Positions 50,030 through 61,564 of a stretch of DNA of 64,000 nucleotides are shown one piece after another. The notes under the pieces were generated by a model. The model made no database searches. It was not told the origin of the DNA and saw only the letters and a list, made by a program, of their open reading frames with translations. Position numbers and translations under genes: made by a program. Source of the stretch: Panulirus ornatus (Eukaryota; Arthropoda; Malacostraca; Decapoda; Palinuridae); the NCBI RefSeq assembly GCF_036320965.1, contig NC_092236.1, positions 12,564,518-12,628,517 on the forward strand, read 5' to 3'. Positions within the stretch are counted from its first letter, which is position 1; the number at the start of each line of letters is the position of its first letter.

Positions 50030-50110
50030 TCTATGACTAGTCCTCTGAAGATGTGGTAATACGCGAAAGCGCTCAGGATCTTAGGTGTTTTCTTTTCCTA
50101 GTGGTGTTTT
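50030..50110 (+). mobile_element. relative of the 32978-33110 element
   Basis: CCTCTGAAGATGTGGTAATA then CGCGAAAGCGCTCAGGATCT and TAGGTGTTTTCTTTTCC line up with the minus strand of 32980-33060 and run in the same way towards a (TA)n tract (50146). Confidence 0.6.
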
Positions 50111-50142
50111 TGCATTTATTAAGTCGAGTTTGTTGTGATTTC

Positions 50143-50145
<3 letters not shown>

Positions 50146-50214
<69 letters not shown>

Positions 50215-50217
50215 TAT
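50146..50217. repeat. (TA)n microsatellite
   Basis: About 32 TA units, one interruption. Confidence 0.98.
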
Positions 50218-50510
50218 ATCATACTCGATCGCCGTTTTCCACGTCTGCGAGGTAGCGCCAGGAAACAGATGAAGAAAAGCCCATCCACTCATATACACAC
50301 ATTTGTACATACACGCCCATACACGTACATATACATGCGTATACATATCAACATATACATACACATACACAGCCATATACATATATACCCATGTATATAT
50401 TCATACTCGCTTGCCTTCATCCATTCTCAGTGCCGGCGCGCCCAACAGGAAACAGCATCGCTACCCCCTGCTTCAGCGAGGTAGCGCCAGTAAAACATAA
50501 AGAAAGGCTA
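50218..50510 (+). mobile_element. dispersed element family 2, copy 2
   Basis: GTTTTCCACGTCTGCGAGGT, AGCGCCAGGAAACAGATGAA and CCCATCCACTCATATACACA match 48526-48658. A second GCGAGGTAGCGCCAG core follows at about 50476-50490, so the element has related 5' and 3' parts around a CA/TA-rich middle. Confidence 0.85.
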
Positions 50511-50647
50511 CATTTGTTCACACAGTATCTAGCTGTCATGTGTAATGCACCGAAACCACAAATCCCTATCCACATCCAGGCCCCACAGACATTTCCATGG
50601 TTTACCTCAGACGTTTCACAAGTCTTGGTACAGTCCATTGACAGAAC

Positions 50648-50719
<72 letters not shown>
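50648..50719. repeat. (TA)n microsatellite
   Basis: About 36 TA units. Confidence 0.99.
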
Positions 50720-50722
<3 letters not shown>

Positions 50723-50929
50723 GACAACACTTCTACTGACAGCTTTTCCGACCCAGCACAAACAATTTTCTTGTATACAAGACACGATCGACAATGAACA
50801 AAAACTGGCAAAACAATAAAATTCAAATACCGACCCCCACACACTAGTAGTAACAGGTTTATGCCAATAAAATTTTCAGAATGTTACTTTTCATTTCTAG
50901 CTAACCTGGGGGTCTACCGTCATCAGTTT

Positions 50930-51570
50930 TTGTGCCCGTTGTCTCTGTAATACTTTCACGCATTAATATCTTCAGAAACCATTGGATCAATTAAGCTGAA
51001 ACTTTAGAAATGATACCTGGAAGGCCTTTAATCAGACTCCCTCATTTCATACTCATCCAGCACATAATATGACCGCTACAGGATTTCATATGGAATGAAA
51101 ATGAGCAAATCATCGAGAACCATAGAACACAATGTACCAGAACTGTACAGAAATGACAAATCGATGTTTTTTTTTTTTTTATCAAGTTGTCTCATATATT
51201 GCCGATTTGAAACTCAGTATGGCTGCAACAGGGCAAAATGGTCTCTAACAGAAATGTCAGAAATTGACTGTCGTCTGTCTGTAAACTTTTCTCATTTCAC
51301 TCTTCTCAGAAACCACTGACTCAACTGAGCCGAAACTGCTGAAATGGTCAATGGATAGACCTCAATCAAAATCTATTTCATATCAATCTACTACATTTTG
51401 ATATGGCTCGCGACAACATAAATTGACTGTTTAGCTGAAATTCAGGAAACTAAAATGTTTAGAAACCAGTGAATAAACTGAACCAAAAGTTTACAGAAAT
51501 GATTAATGTCAAGAATTCTCGTTCTGTGCCGATCTGATTTCCAATATGGCCGCCACATCCCGTCATCACT
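50930..51570 (+). repeat. decayed long-period tandem repeat
   Basis: Three related blocks: TCAGAAACCATTGGATCAAT with TAAGCTGAAACTTTAGAAAT, TCAGAAACCACTGACTCAAC with TGAGCCGAAACTGCTGAAAT, and TTAGAAACCAGTGAATAAAC with TGAACCAAAAGTTTACAGAA, at about 50970, 51305 and 51458. GATTTCCAATATGGCCGCCA near 51536 has weaker partners at 51061 and 51210. Confidence 0.6.
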
Positions 51571-51599
51571 TCAAAGCTGTTCTTGTTAGAAAAAAAAAG

Positions 51600-54430
51600 A
51601 AATAAGATAAGGTGAAAATTGATCCAAAACTTCACAGGAATTTCTTCACTTACTGCCGACCTGAGATTCTGTTGTCACTAATGTCAAAAACACCTAAACT
51701 AATTGATTTGCAAGTTAAGAGGAACGACTAGGAAAATGTGAACACTGCAGCAAATACCATGATCATCTCTGTCATCACTAACAGTAACGTGTTACCGGTA
51801 TGTCGATGAGCGTGAGGTGGGAGGGGAGGGTTTACCCCTCGACTTCACCTCCAGGTCCTATTGTAGCGCTCTCTCTGAACCCAATTGTTCATGATGAAAT
51901 TTGCCCAAATACTCGCTTAAAAACGGAGGGAACCTTTTAAGAAAATTAATTATATAATTTCATACGTATATCGCCATTGGCATTTCTACTTTTTTTTCTG
52001 CTTGGTGCTGTGCTTTTTCAAGCAAACCTTGCGACTGCTGCACGAAAATCAGTGAGCGACTGTCATGCATCCGTCATTAACCGACTTCAAACGACGCTTG
52101 CTCGCAGGCGGCGCAGCATAATTTGCGACGGACTCCCGCAGTTATTTCTTATTATTTCCTGATGCAATGAATCATGCTTGTATGTGGAGCCACGGCAGCA
52201 GCGGCGTACTGATGTAATTAACATTATGTCAAATGTCAATATGCAAACAGCTGAAGCGTCTCTCCTTCTCGTTACCAGTGAATTGGTGCACACACACATT
52301 TTGAATTGACGAGGAGGCATGAATACGGCACACAAGTAAATACGAAATAAAAGCACATTACAGAGACCTGTGATGCGTTGTTTCCATTGTTCGTTCGGAT
52401 ATGTCTGACTGGACAGTGGTAATGGGTAGGTGTTCGTTGGCCTAGCGCAGGCATGGTTTCAGCGCTCTGAACAGCTTCGGCTACGAACCGTACTCTTGCC
52501 AAAACGTTGGTAGGATGTAAATCTATAAAGCATCACGATCAATGGGATGAGGTTTTTCACTCTCGCCTCACAAGAACTTTGACAGATGACCGGAGATGAA
52601 TATGTGTTAAGGCTGGCTCTTCTCACATATATCCTATATATATATATATATATATACTATAACCTTCTACCCCAAGATCTTATTTGGAGCTTCCCCAGCG
52701 CTTAGAAAGCCAGCCAGGTCCATCGGGAGGGGCCACGGGTGAAGTATGTTCGTGTGTGTGCTGATGTAAACAAATGACAACAGAACAACAGCATTTCAAT
52801 TGTTTTCAGTAATCTCCTGTGTTCAATCAAGCCTATTCTACTTACTTTTTTCAAAGCGCATTTACGTACATGTGGAACCGATGGATGAACTCTTAATTAC
52901 ATGCAAGACAATCTGGTTAAGTAAAAAACTAAGCTATCATTAATTCAGATACACAGCAAATGGCACCTGAATGAGCTACCCAGTTTCTTGAGTACGAGTT
53001 CTTGGCTGACGAAGTTACCTTGACAAAACACATCTCAGATACACGATTCTTTTCATTTCAATGTATGAGACAACCTGTTTTGCATCAATGGCTTACAAGT
53101 GAGGACAAAAGTGCTCAGCATATGATCTCGTCCCGTAACCTCACCTTTTTTACAAATATAATTAGTCATTGTATCAATAGTTCTTGTACTGGTAAAACTG
53201 CATACCTGAATACATGTGAGTGGTTGGAGAATGGGAGACACCGTGTGTCATATAGTCGACACTGCTATGTTTTCCAGTTAAAGGCAAGGATTTTGTGTTT
53301 TGTGCTTTGCATATACGTATCTTTACTTGCTTTCTTTACTTAAACACCAGTCTACTTAGACGTATAAACTCTCACTGACACACACCACAACTTCTACCCG
53401 CGTCCAACACGCACTGGTCAAATGTAAACAGACCGACTCAGCAGACGACGAAAACGTGCTACCGGTACTCACACAATAACAACTCATCAAATCATAAGAA
53501 GCGTCTCTTACAATATCTCATAATAATTTTATAAAGTATGCTGTTCCTAAATGTCAAAAGTTATAATGATGATGATCGTAAGTTGGAAGTCATAATAAAG
53601 ATGAATTAGCGTCTTTGCTCGCCTAAAAGCGCCTAACGAGCGACTTAGTTCATACGGGTTGGGAGGAACAGAGAAGTATACGTTTTTGATATGCAGTTAA
53701 CTACAAATATTGAAACTACATTAATCAATATATTTCTCTGTTCAGGAAAACATTCAGATATCTCAGTTTATAAGTATTCTTTAGTCTTTCTTTTTCCTAA
53801 GTTTTGCATTAAACTAAGTCAAGAGTATGACATACATATTTGACGAACTAAAATTTCTCTTTAAAAACACCAAATGAAGAATGGACTGTCGTTGTGGCAA
53901 GATGACCACAATACTGAGGGGCATCGCTAGGGTTAGGCTACGCCGACTAAGCTGTGATTTGATATTACTGGAGTTTGTGCAAGCCCTACATGGTATGTTT
54001 GTGGTTGGTGTTATAGTGCATTTTATGTTTTTATCCGTTCTTCTTTTCTTTTCTTCACCGTTACATATTCCTTTTCATCGTTCCCTATTTTTTTTCAATT
54101 TTCCTTGACGGGTTACCTTAGTAGATGAACTTCTGCTGCCTTGGGTGGACGGTGTGATGGACTAGGCAGAGCTAGAATGTTACGAACTCTTGTCCGGGAG
54201 AATTACCTGATATTTTCTGCTCTTGTGGTTATCTATACATTGTGTAAACTGAAAGAGGTGGCTTCAGAGTTTCAGTCTGTCAAGCGAATGTAATTTTCAT
54301 GAGTCAGAGCTTGTTTCATGTCTTCAGTGTTAACCTGTAGAATCGGATGCTAATTGCTTTTTTTTTTTTTTCATTCAGTCGTTCGTAGTTTGAATATTTT
54401 CATTACACAGAGGTCGTTGGTACTCAAGGA
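51600..54430. other. intergenic, no gene recognised
   Basis: Mostly unique AT-rich DNA with a short (TA)n at about 52634-52655. The longest frame (53002-53343) has no motif and no Met start. Confidence 0.6.
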
Positions 54431-54439
54431 CCAATTTCT

Positions 54440-54600
54440 ATGCGAGCGTTGGTTACTCCCTTTCCGAGGGGTTTGCAACCAAGGCTCGGCTGCTTCAAGT
54501 AGCAGGGGAGTATAGACTCCTTTGGAGTGAGTTCTCAGACGAGTCTGTACTTCCAATGATAGTCTCATCGAATTCCTGGTGTAACCTCGACCAGTTGGAA
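54440..54600. repeat. dispersed repeat, copy 2 (pair with 48228-48370)
   Basis: See the shared words given for copy 1. The copies are strongly diverged. Confidence 0.6.
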
Positions 54601-54732
54601 TCTGGTATCATTTACCTGCATGATTAACTGATTACTGCATCCTTTTGATTATCAGAAAAAAGACCCTTCAATTCTTGTCTATTAAAGATGATGTAAGAAT
54701 AAACACAGATTAGAACTTAGTTTATTCACACG

Positions 54733-54734
<2 letters not shown>

Positions 54735-54774
<40 letters not shown>

Positions 54775-54775
54775 T
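54735..54775. repeat. (TA)n microsatellite
   Basis: About 15 TA units with a CACATA break. Confidence 0.95.
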
Positions 54776-56560
54776 TTGTACATAGTAAAAAGTGGGTACT
54801 GAAGAGACCCTCAATGTGTTACCTTGCCGACGTGAAGACGTTTAGATAACATATCCTTCCAGTAATAATGGCTCCAAACTGACGGGATACACATGATAAT
54901 AGCGAGCCTAGCTTTTTCTTAACTCTATACCCTGGCTATTCATAGAGCCTCTCTGAGGCCAAGGACAATCAATTCAAGAGACAAAGGATACCAAGCGATT
55001 TTAGAAAGGGCTGTGTTGCCATGGGTACGTTATTTATCGAGCCGTCCATTACCACACGGGTGATGGTCGGTTGACCCTGACCAGAAAGAACAGTTAACTA
55101 TAACCATAATTTACAGCAAGTATCCACCTAATCTGTTATGGCAACCGAAAAAAAAATCGTGAAAGACAATAACACGTCTTTATTTCATCAGAGCAGATAC
55201 CTGTCCTAATCACAGTGGATATTTTGGGGGCACGTTAAACATTCTGGTGATCCTTGTCAATTGTACTTTCATGAAGTTAATGGCAGTGAGAAAAACTAAT
55301 GTCTCATCAGCGAGTAACTCATTTTGCAACACTGGAGCCTCACCCATAAGCCCTCAGAACACTAGACAGAATTATGTTCATATTGCGTATTTCTGTGGCA
55401 ATCCTCTCTCGTAAACTTCTTGTAACACTGTTACAATGGCATCTCTTCTGCTAAATAAATAAATGTCCGTAAACCTATTCACGTCATTTGGCGATAATCC
55501 ATTATCCCAGTCTACACGGCATAATATTAACATTACTTCTACCATATGAAATAATTTTTTCGAAGGTTCAATAATGACATGGCGATACTTATTTCTCTAC
55601 TGGTTGAATGTAACCTTGCGGGACGTTTGTGAGTATACGTCAGCCCTGCATGTGAATAGTGGATAGGATCTGAATCCAAATGATGTGGCGGTCTATCGCC
55701 GTTAAGCCCAGATACGGTGCACATCCACGTCAAATATTTAACGCAGGTGCCGAAACATTTGCATTAACCGTGACGGACTCCATCTCTCTAATCACTGTTA
55801 TCAGAAGCCTTTCACAACCACTTCGTTCTGACCAATGATACATACCACTATCATGCACGTAACATCAGAAAATGTCCGCCGTTGGGAGTGTGGGATAAGT
55901 TCGCCAGTAAGATTCTCTGCATTCATATTTCACTGTTATTTTCACGGCATTATAATCCATGGTTTCAGGGAGTACACAGTAGATTCGAAGATTACATGTG
56001 ATGAAAGCATGATTTCATTAAAAGTATCGAAGTCCTATTGTCCACCCACTCCGCCCGAAGCCTTGCCGACACGACTCTCCCTCGAGTTTACGCACATTAC
56101 CATAATATTAATGTTAACTGTTGTCTACTTCATTTTACACCTTAATGTGCACATGTGATGAACCAACCATACGACAGACTAACAATCACCACCTCATATA
56201 TATATCTTGGCACCAAAGGTAGCTTTTCTCGTATTAATTTGATTATATCAGTGAAAATCCAAGACACTTGATAGAACTCAAACATTCATATAGATGGACA
56301 GTTGCCCAAATTGAAAATATGGGTTTTAACAACTCTGATGTGATCCTGCCGTAGTAAATGGGCGAGTGGCTGTGGAGTAGACTACGCTGTGAGTTGAGCG
56401 GTTAGTAGATGGGGCTGGTGTGATCCCTTGCCGACATCAGAGTACCCCAGGAGGTGAGGTGACAATGGCGAGGTAACCTGAGTTATCCTGGTGGGGAAGT
56501 AATGGTCTTCTGGGTGCGTGTGGTCATTGCTCGCGACTGTACTGAACTGCCGCTTACCTT
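54776..56560. other. intergenic, no gene recognised
   Basis: A 107-codon frame at 55835-56158 has hydrophobic ends but no family motif; probably chance. Confidence 0.55.
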
Positions 56561-56574
56561 ACCTGAAACAAGAG

Positions 56575-57320
56575 GAATAGTAGCTCTTGTAGAATGCTAC
56601 AGTATATACTTGTACTACTCCTACATCATAATGTTATGAAAGGGAAGATATGGGCTTAAAACTACTCAAGATCTAGAAGTAACTTGAGGGTAATGCTCTC
56701 ATCTACTGCTGTAACACAATAGTCATCTCAAGGAAACTGTACAATCCTAAGCCGAAATCTTCTACTAATAGGTCGGAGAAGAAATGAGAACTGCTGTACT
56801 TTCATAATTCTGCAATAGTGTAAGCAGTAACTACTATCATTTCTTGATTCTACAATACTCTATACTATTTACTGCTAAATGTTCTTGATTTTACAATGTG
56901 AGCTATAGTAGTAATTGCTATACTTTCGTGACTGTACTACGCTATATAGCAGTTACTTCTATACTTCCGTAATTCTATAGTGTTAGCAATAACTACTGTA
57001 ATTTCACAATTCCATAGTGCTCTATAGTATTAACTACCATACATATGTAATCCTACAATAATGTATTGCAGTAACTGCTATACTTCAGTAATTTTACGAT
57101 ATTCTGTAACAGTAACTACTATACTTTAGTAATTCTTTTACAATGTAAGCAGTCACTACTATAATTTCTTAATTCTACAATAATCTATAGTACTGAAGTT
57201 TTACATTTTTAATTCTAAAATAATCTACAACGGTAACTGATATACTTTCCCAACTGTACAATATAGCTTTAATTGCCATACTTCCTGACTTCTACAATAC
57301 TGCATATGGATGACTGAAAC
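56575..57320. repeat. decayed ~65-bp tandem repeat
   Basis: About 11 loose copies of AGTAACTACTATACTTTCGT followed by AATTCTACAATAATCTATAG. Worn by many substitutions and indels. Confidence 0.8.
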
Positions 57321-57500
57321 ATAACCCTGCAATATCTAATTCATTTTGATTTCACTCCTGCCCAACAGCCAAGTCCAGGGTCTTCTCATACAATCTCTAC
57401 AACTCAAATGCACATTGTAACGAAAAGGGCCTAACCCCATTAAATCTGTACCAACACGAGGGGATATCTACAAATCTGAGCACACAAACTTAATAGTCAA

Positions 57501-57503
<3 letters not shown>

Positions 57504-57553
<50 letters not shown>
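57504..57553. repeat. (TA)n microsatellite
   Basis: About 25 TA units. Confidence 0.98.
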
Positions 57554-57557
<4 letters not shown>

Positions 57558-57559
57558 AT

Positions 57560-58185
57560 GAAACAAAGTAAAACTGCATGCACTATGAAAGAAAATAATG
57601 CTTTTTGCCCTAAGTTTACGCTACATTAACCCATTTTCTGTAAATTCTAAAACCCGTTTTCTTTGGGGCTTTAGGCAATACTGAAGAATTTGAAAACATG
57701 AGAATATGCATGTAACCAATACTTAAAATTCTGTCTGACAGGAACATTCGACCACTTAAGATATTGTTGTTTTCATATTCCATGAAATTAATAATACTTG
57801 TAGGAAAATAATTTGATTATATAAAGTGAATGTGGATATCAACCACAGATGGACATTAATTCCAACAGTAGAGGAAAAGAACTAAATGAACTGAAATTAC
57901 AAAAAGAAAAAAAAATCGAAATGAGTGCTGCACTGTGAAGGACATGAATGATGAAAGTTAAATCAACTCTGACGATTGTGAGAGATTGAAATACCCTGAT
58001 GATATAGGATGTAAGGTAATACGTAGAAGGGAAAGGGTAAGAAAATGATCAATGATTTATGGAATAAGGATTGATGAAAGAGAACGGAACAGAGCGAGGT
58101 CTGTCGTTTATGTAGATTAAACGGGAAACAGGAACCGTTATGTTTAGGCTCATAGATCAGATGGCAGACATCCGGAACTCTTGGA
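57560..58185. other. intergenic, nothing recognised
   Basis: AT-rich unique sequence. Confidence 0.6.
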
Positions 58186-58746
58186 TCATACAACCGTGGA
58201 GAGCAAGACATCTGTAAAGTGGGTGCTGGGAGGTGAAGGTGAGGGGATACTCCACCGGAGGGTCGTCACAGGAGCGAAGTCGGGAGCTGGGCAATGTGGA
58301 AATTCTGACCAGCAGCGAGAGGTTACGGTATGACGAAGTTCAAGAAATGTACCAGGTAGATAGCGCAAAGAAACCCATAATCTGGAGGAAAATAAAGAAG
58401 GAATGAGAGGGATAGGAAACTTCCAAGACACGACTGTATACTTAAGCAGAGAAGCCGTGTGGACATGAGAGAAGGGCCAAGTGAGGAAAATGATGGTCTG
58501 GTGCGGCAAGGTGAAAAGAACAGTCATACAATCAACAGGCATGTCAGGTGCTACTCCAAGCACAGCCGAAATATGAGTATTCGTAAAACAAGTGCAAAGC
58601 AGAAAAGGAGAACCTAACCAGGGTTGTAAAGAATGGAAAAGGTGGGTAGATGACGATCTAAGCAGAAAATTGAGCTCCATGATTTTAGAGAATTGATGTA
58701 TTGAAAAAAAAAGGAGCAACAGGTCAAAAAGGGGTACCAAAGACAC
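58186..58746 (-). other. unassigned 186-codon open frame, doubtful
   Basis: Opens with Met and stays open for 186 codons. The product is rich in Leu, Phe, Ser, Pro and His with several hydrophobic stretches but no family motif, no signal peptide followed by a clear domain, and no repeat. It lies downstream of the GPCR on the same strand, just past its candidate poly(A) signal. It could be a decayed transposon frame, part of a long 3' UTR, or chance. Confidence 0.2.
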
Positions 58747-58801
58747 AGAAAATATGAGGACGGTAGACGGCTACCTGCAAAGGAAAACGTACGGTTAAGG
58801 T

Positions 58802-58807
58802 TTTATT
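58802..58807 (-). terminator. candidate GPCR polyadenylation signal (AATAAA)
   Basis: The minus strand reads CAATAAAACC 217 nt beyond the GPCR stop. Canonical hexamer at plausible distance; not proven. Confidence 0.4.
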
Positions 58808-59023
58808 GTTCGAAGAACAAGAAGACCTATGATATAGGTTAGCCCTATAAGGAGGATGATTGGGATGTAAAGGCAAATGTCTATGATACAATGAATGTGA
58901 ACAGATGTGAAAGGCATTAGAATAAGTGTAATTAAGAGTGGATCAGGCAGCTGCCATGAGCTAACGAGAATCACAGCAATATACCCATCTGCTGCTTCTT
59001 GTTCAACCAGAATCGAGCCTTAC

Positions 59024-61318
59024 TTACTTGGTGGAGGTGGCCACCTTGATCCTGGTCGGCTGGACGCTGTGCTTGGAGAACCTCCTGGGTTTTGCCGGCG
59101 ATCTGCTTTCCGGCGAGGTCTGGGAGGAGTTCAGGCTGCTTATGTGGCGACTCTTGATGTTCCTGACCTTCGAGCCTACTACTTTCCTCGAAGTCTTGGC
59201 GCCTGGTAGCTTGTTAGAGGAAGACGAGTTCTTCTTGACGGGTGCTGGTCTCCGGGGAGCTCGAAGTTTGGCTCCTGCCTTGGAAGTGTCTTTTTTTGCC
59301 GGTCGCGATCTATTGTTACTGACAGAGAACCTTGGCTTCTTCTCCTCGTCGCCCTGTTGAGAGGAGCTGCGCTCGTTGTCGGCCATGATCCCGGAGTCGC
59401 TAGAGCGAGAGCTGCTAGCGGAGGAGTTGACGATGGAGCTCTCGGGGGTACTCGATCGGGGAATCTCCTCCGTCAGTTTAGACGCAAATCTCACTGCCTT
59501 CTTGCCTTTCTTACGTTTCAGTTCATCTGGTTCTATTGTATCCCCGATGTTTTCGGCTGGCTCATTGCCCATGATCTGGACTTTGGGTGGTGTTGGTGGT
59601 CTGTAGCCGAATTTGAAGGTGAACTTTTCTTCGTCGTTATCTTCAACGGGGCTTTTGGTCGGGCTCTTGAGGGCCGTCTGGCCCAAAGCCACACGCTGCG
59701 CCCCCATCACCACCATGTTCCCACCACCTAGGTCTTGAGCCTCGGGATCCTTTTCAAAGTCATAGTTATCATCTATGTGGTACTGACCGTCAAAATCTGT
59801 GAGATCCTCATACCCGAGCATCACGTCGCAAAGGTTATAAACGAACTTCGGGTCGTTATTCTGTCGACCGAACCCAAGCAGCGGTTTATTTTCCAGCATA
59901 CCCAGGTAGGTTTCCTCAACTGTCCGAATATGAAGACCTTCAGAAGTTGAGAAGAGAATAGGCGTTTTAAAGTCAACCATATTTTTCCCGGAATTTTTTG
60001 ATTTTTTCTTCGACTTCGTCGCCGTCTTATCCTTTTTACTGGAAGTTCCGGTGGACGGGAGGCGATTGATGTAGAGTGGTCGTGTGGGCTTGGGCGAGGC
60101 CACGTCTACGGAGTTGGGTCTACAGCACATAATGAGCGCCTCGCATTTTGCCCGCACGTCTCTTAAAACAGTAAACACTAGAATTGGCACAGTAACGTCG
60201 AAGATGAAGTGGAACCACACGGCCACCGTATCGAAGGCGGGGGTGCCCATTATCTCCGGAATAAGACCCTCCTCCATGGTAAAGTTCGACATATCAGGGG
60301 ATATGCTGGAGGACATACTGGTGTTCGTTCTGTTTAGGGTCTGCAGCTGAGTTTCGTCTAGCATCGCTTGAGTCACCTTGAAGCTAGTCCTTACCGATGG
60401 CACGAAGCGGCTAAACTGATCATCGTTTGCGTCCTCGGAGGTGTCGTTGGCCCAGTGTTGGGTCATTATTGGACTGATGGTAGTGAGGACGGTGAAAGGC
60501 AACCAGCACACGACGTACGCTATCACCACAAAGTTCACCAGCAGCGAGGGATAGAACTCGTCCCTGTAGTATGGCGTCATCAGAATCTGATCAAAGTAAC
60601 CCATCGTTTGGTTGCCTTTGAGTTTCTTCTGTTTCTTGCGTTTTCGGTGGAACGTGACGGAGATTATGCACACTAGCACAACCATCACGACCGTTGGCAC
60701 ACACACGATCAACACCAGATGGGGGATCAGGTAATAATCGTCTAAGGGGTCGGCGACCGAACAGGAGTACCTTCTCCTGTATGGCATGCTGCCGATGTAG
60801 CCACCGAGCAAGGGCAAGGCCAACACCACCGACACCACCCACGTCACACTTATCACTATGCCCAATTTGTACTTCTTGAGGTACGTGGTAAACTTCTTGG
60901 CCGCAGCTAGTCTGTCTATCGCCAGTAACAAGACAGCGTAGGCCATCTCGCTGTTCACAGCATTTATGGTAAAGCTGTTGAAGTAACTCACCGCGTAGCC
61001 AAACCTCCAAGGCGTGGTGGTGACGTACCCAATGGCGATGCTCAGGTTAAAGAAACAGTCAATTAAACAGGCGAGGGAGAGGTTTATGAGCAAGTGACAG
61101 TAGAGGTATTTCTTGAGGGTGTAGCTGGTGAATATCGTCACCACCACCATCAGGTTGAGGAGGAAAGCTCCCAGAAAGATGAGAGAGAGGAAGGCTGCGG
61201 CCACGATGGGGCTGGGATCTTCCGGACACTCAGGGTACACCGGCTTCAGTCGCGCCACCTTCGTCTCGTTCACAATCTCGATGAACCCTTCGAAACGGAC
61301 GACCTGATTCTCACACAT
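59024..61318 (-). CDS. atypical rhodopsin-like G protein-coupled receptor, intronless
   Basis: 764 residues in one exon. Seven hydrophobic helices: about 38-64, 71-97, 112-138, 152-173, 195-222, 256-283 and 363-387. Class A landmarks kept: Asn55 in helix 1, Asp-Arg at the helix 3 end, Trp160 in helix 4, Pro208 in helix 5 and CWLP 271-274 in helix 6. Altered: DRY is AIDRL, NPxxY is DVTVPILVF, the usual helix 2 Asp is Cys84 with Asp87 nearby, and no helix 3 Cys is present to pair with Cys186. Loop 3 outside is long (about 284-362) with sequons at 291, 329, 332 and 345. Cys398-Cys399 could be palmitoylated. The 365-residue tail is Ser/Lys-rich, with PPTPP at 574-578 and KAVRF at 607-611. The start is a good AAAATG. 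Ligand unknown; likely a surface receptor of an arthropod orphan group. Confidence 0.92.
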   Translation of the reverse strand: MCENQVVRFEGFIEIVNETKVARLKPVYPECPEDPSPIVAAAFLSLIFLGAFLLNLMVVVTIFTSYTLKKYLYCHLLINLSLACLIDCFFNLSIAIGYVTTTPWRFGYAVSYFNSFTINAVNSEMAYAVLLLAIDRLAAAKKFTTYLKKYKLGIVISVTWVVSVVLALPLLGGYIGSMPYRRRYSCSVADPLDDYYLIPHLVLIVCVPTVVMVVLVCIISVTFHRKRKKQKKLKGNQTMGYFDQILMTPYYRDEFYPSLLVNFVVIAYVVCWLPFTVLTTISPIMTQHWANDTSEDANDDQFSRFVPSVRTSFKVTQAMLDETQLQTLNRTNTSMSSSISPDMSNFTMEEGLIPEIMGTPAFDTVAVWFHFIFDVTVPILVFTVLRDVRAKCEALIMCCRPNSVDVASPKPTRPLYINRLPSTGTSSKKDKTATKSKKKSKNSGKNMVDFKTPILFSTSEGLHIRTVEETYLGMLENKPLLGFGRQNNDPKFVYNLCDVMLGYEDLTDFDGQYHIDDNYDFEKDPEAQDLGGGNMVVMGAQRVALGQTALKSPTKSPVEDNDEEKFTFKFGYRPPTPPKVQIMGNEPAENIGDTIEPDELKRKKGKKAVRFASKLTEEIPRSSTPESSIVNSSASSSRSSDSGIMADNERSSSQQGDEEKKPRFSVSNNRSRPAKKDTSKAGAKLRAPRRPAPVKKNSSSSNKLPGAKTSRKVVGSKVRNIKSRHISSLNSSQTSPESRSPAKPRRFSKHSVQPTRIKVATSTK

Positions 61319-61560
61319 TTTTAGAGATGTAGAAGGGAACGAAGTTGGGGTGCAATGGTAATGTAATCTTTCACACTTTCTTTTAAATGTATAATAGCGA
61401 CTTACAATTCAATCGTTTTAACACAGAGCCTTGACTATTTCTTTTTCTTTCAGAACTTCACAATGCATGTTCCCAACATCAACATGATGATGAGTACACA
61501 GCATAAACTATGCATCAATAGCAACACAGTTCGTAGTTATGAGTCCCATTCCTTTTATCT
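61319..61560 (-). promoter_or_regulatory. GPCR upstream region / possible 5' UTR
   Basis: The start codon is preceded by CTCTAAAA and a pyrimidine-rich leader without an obvious splice acceptor. No clear TATA box; TTTAAAAG lies about 80 nt upstream. Weak evidence. Confidence 0.25.
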
Positions 61561-61564
61561 CTGC

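Noticed and set aside
59024..61318. Receptor for RPCH (AKH/GnRH-receptor type)
   Set aside because: Lacks DRY/NPxxY-type landmarks and the usual intron-bearing structure of that family; nearness to RPCH is not evidence.
59028..61324. Plus-strand and off-frame open frames opposite the GPCR
   Set aside because: Antisense or shifted shadows of the 764-codon frame, which alone has the seven-helix pattern.
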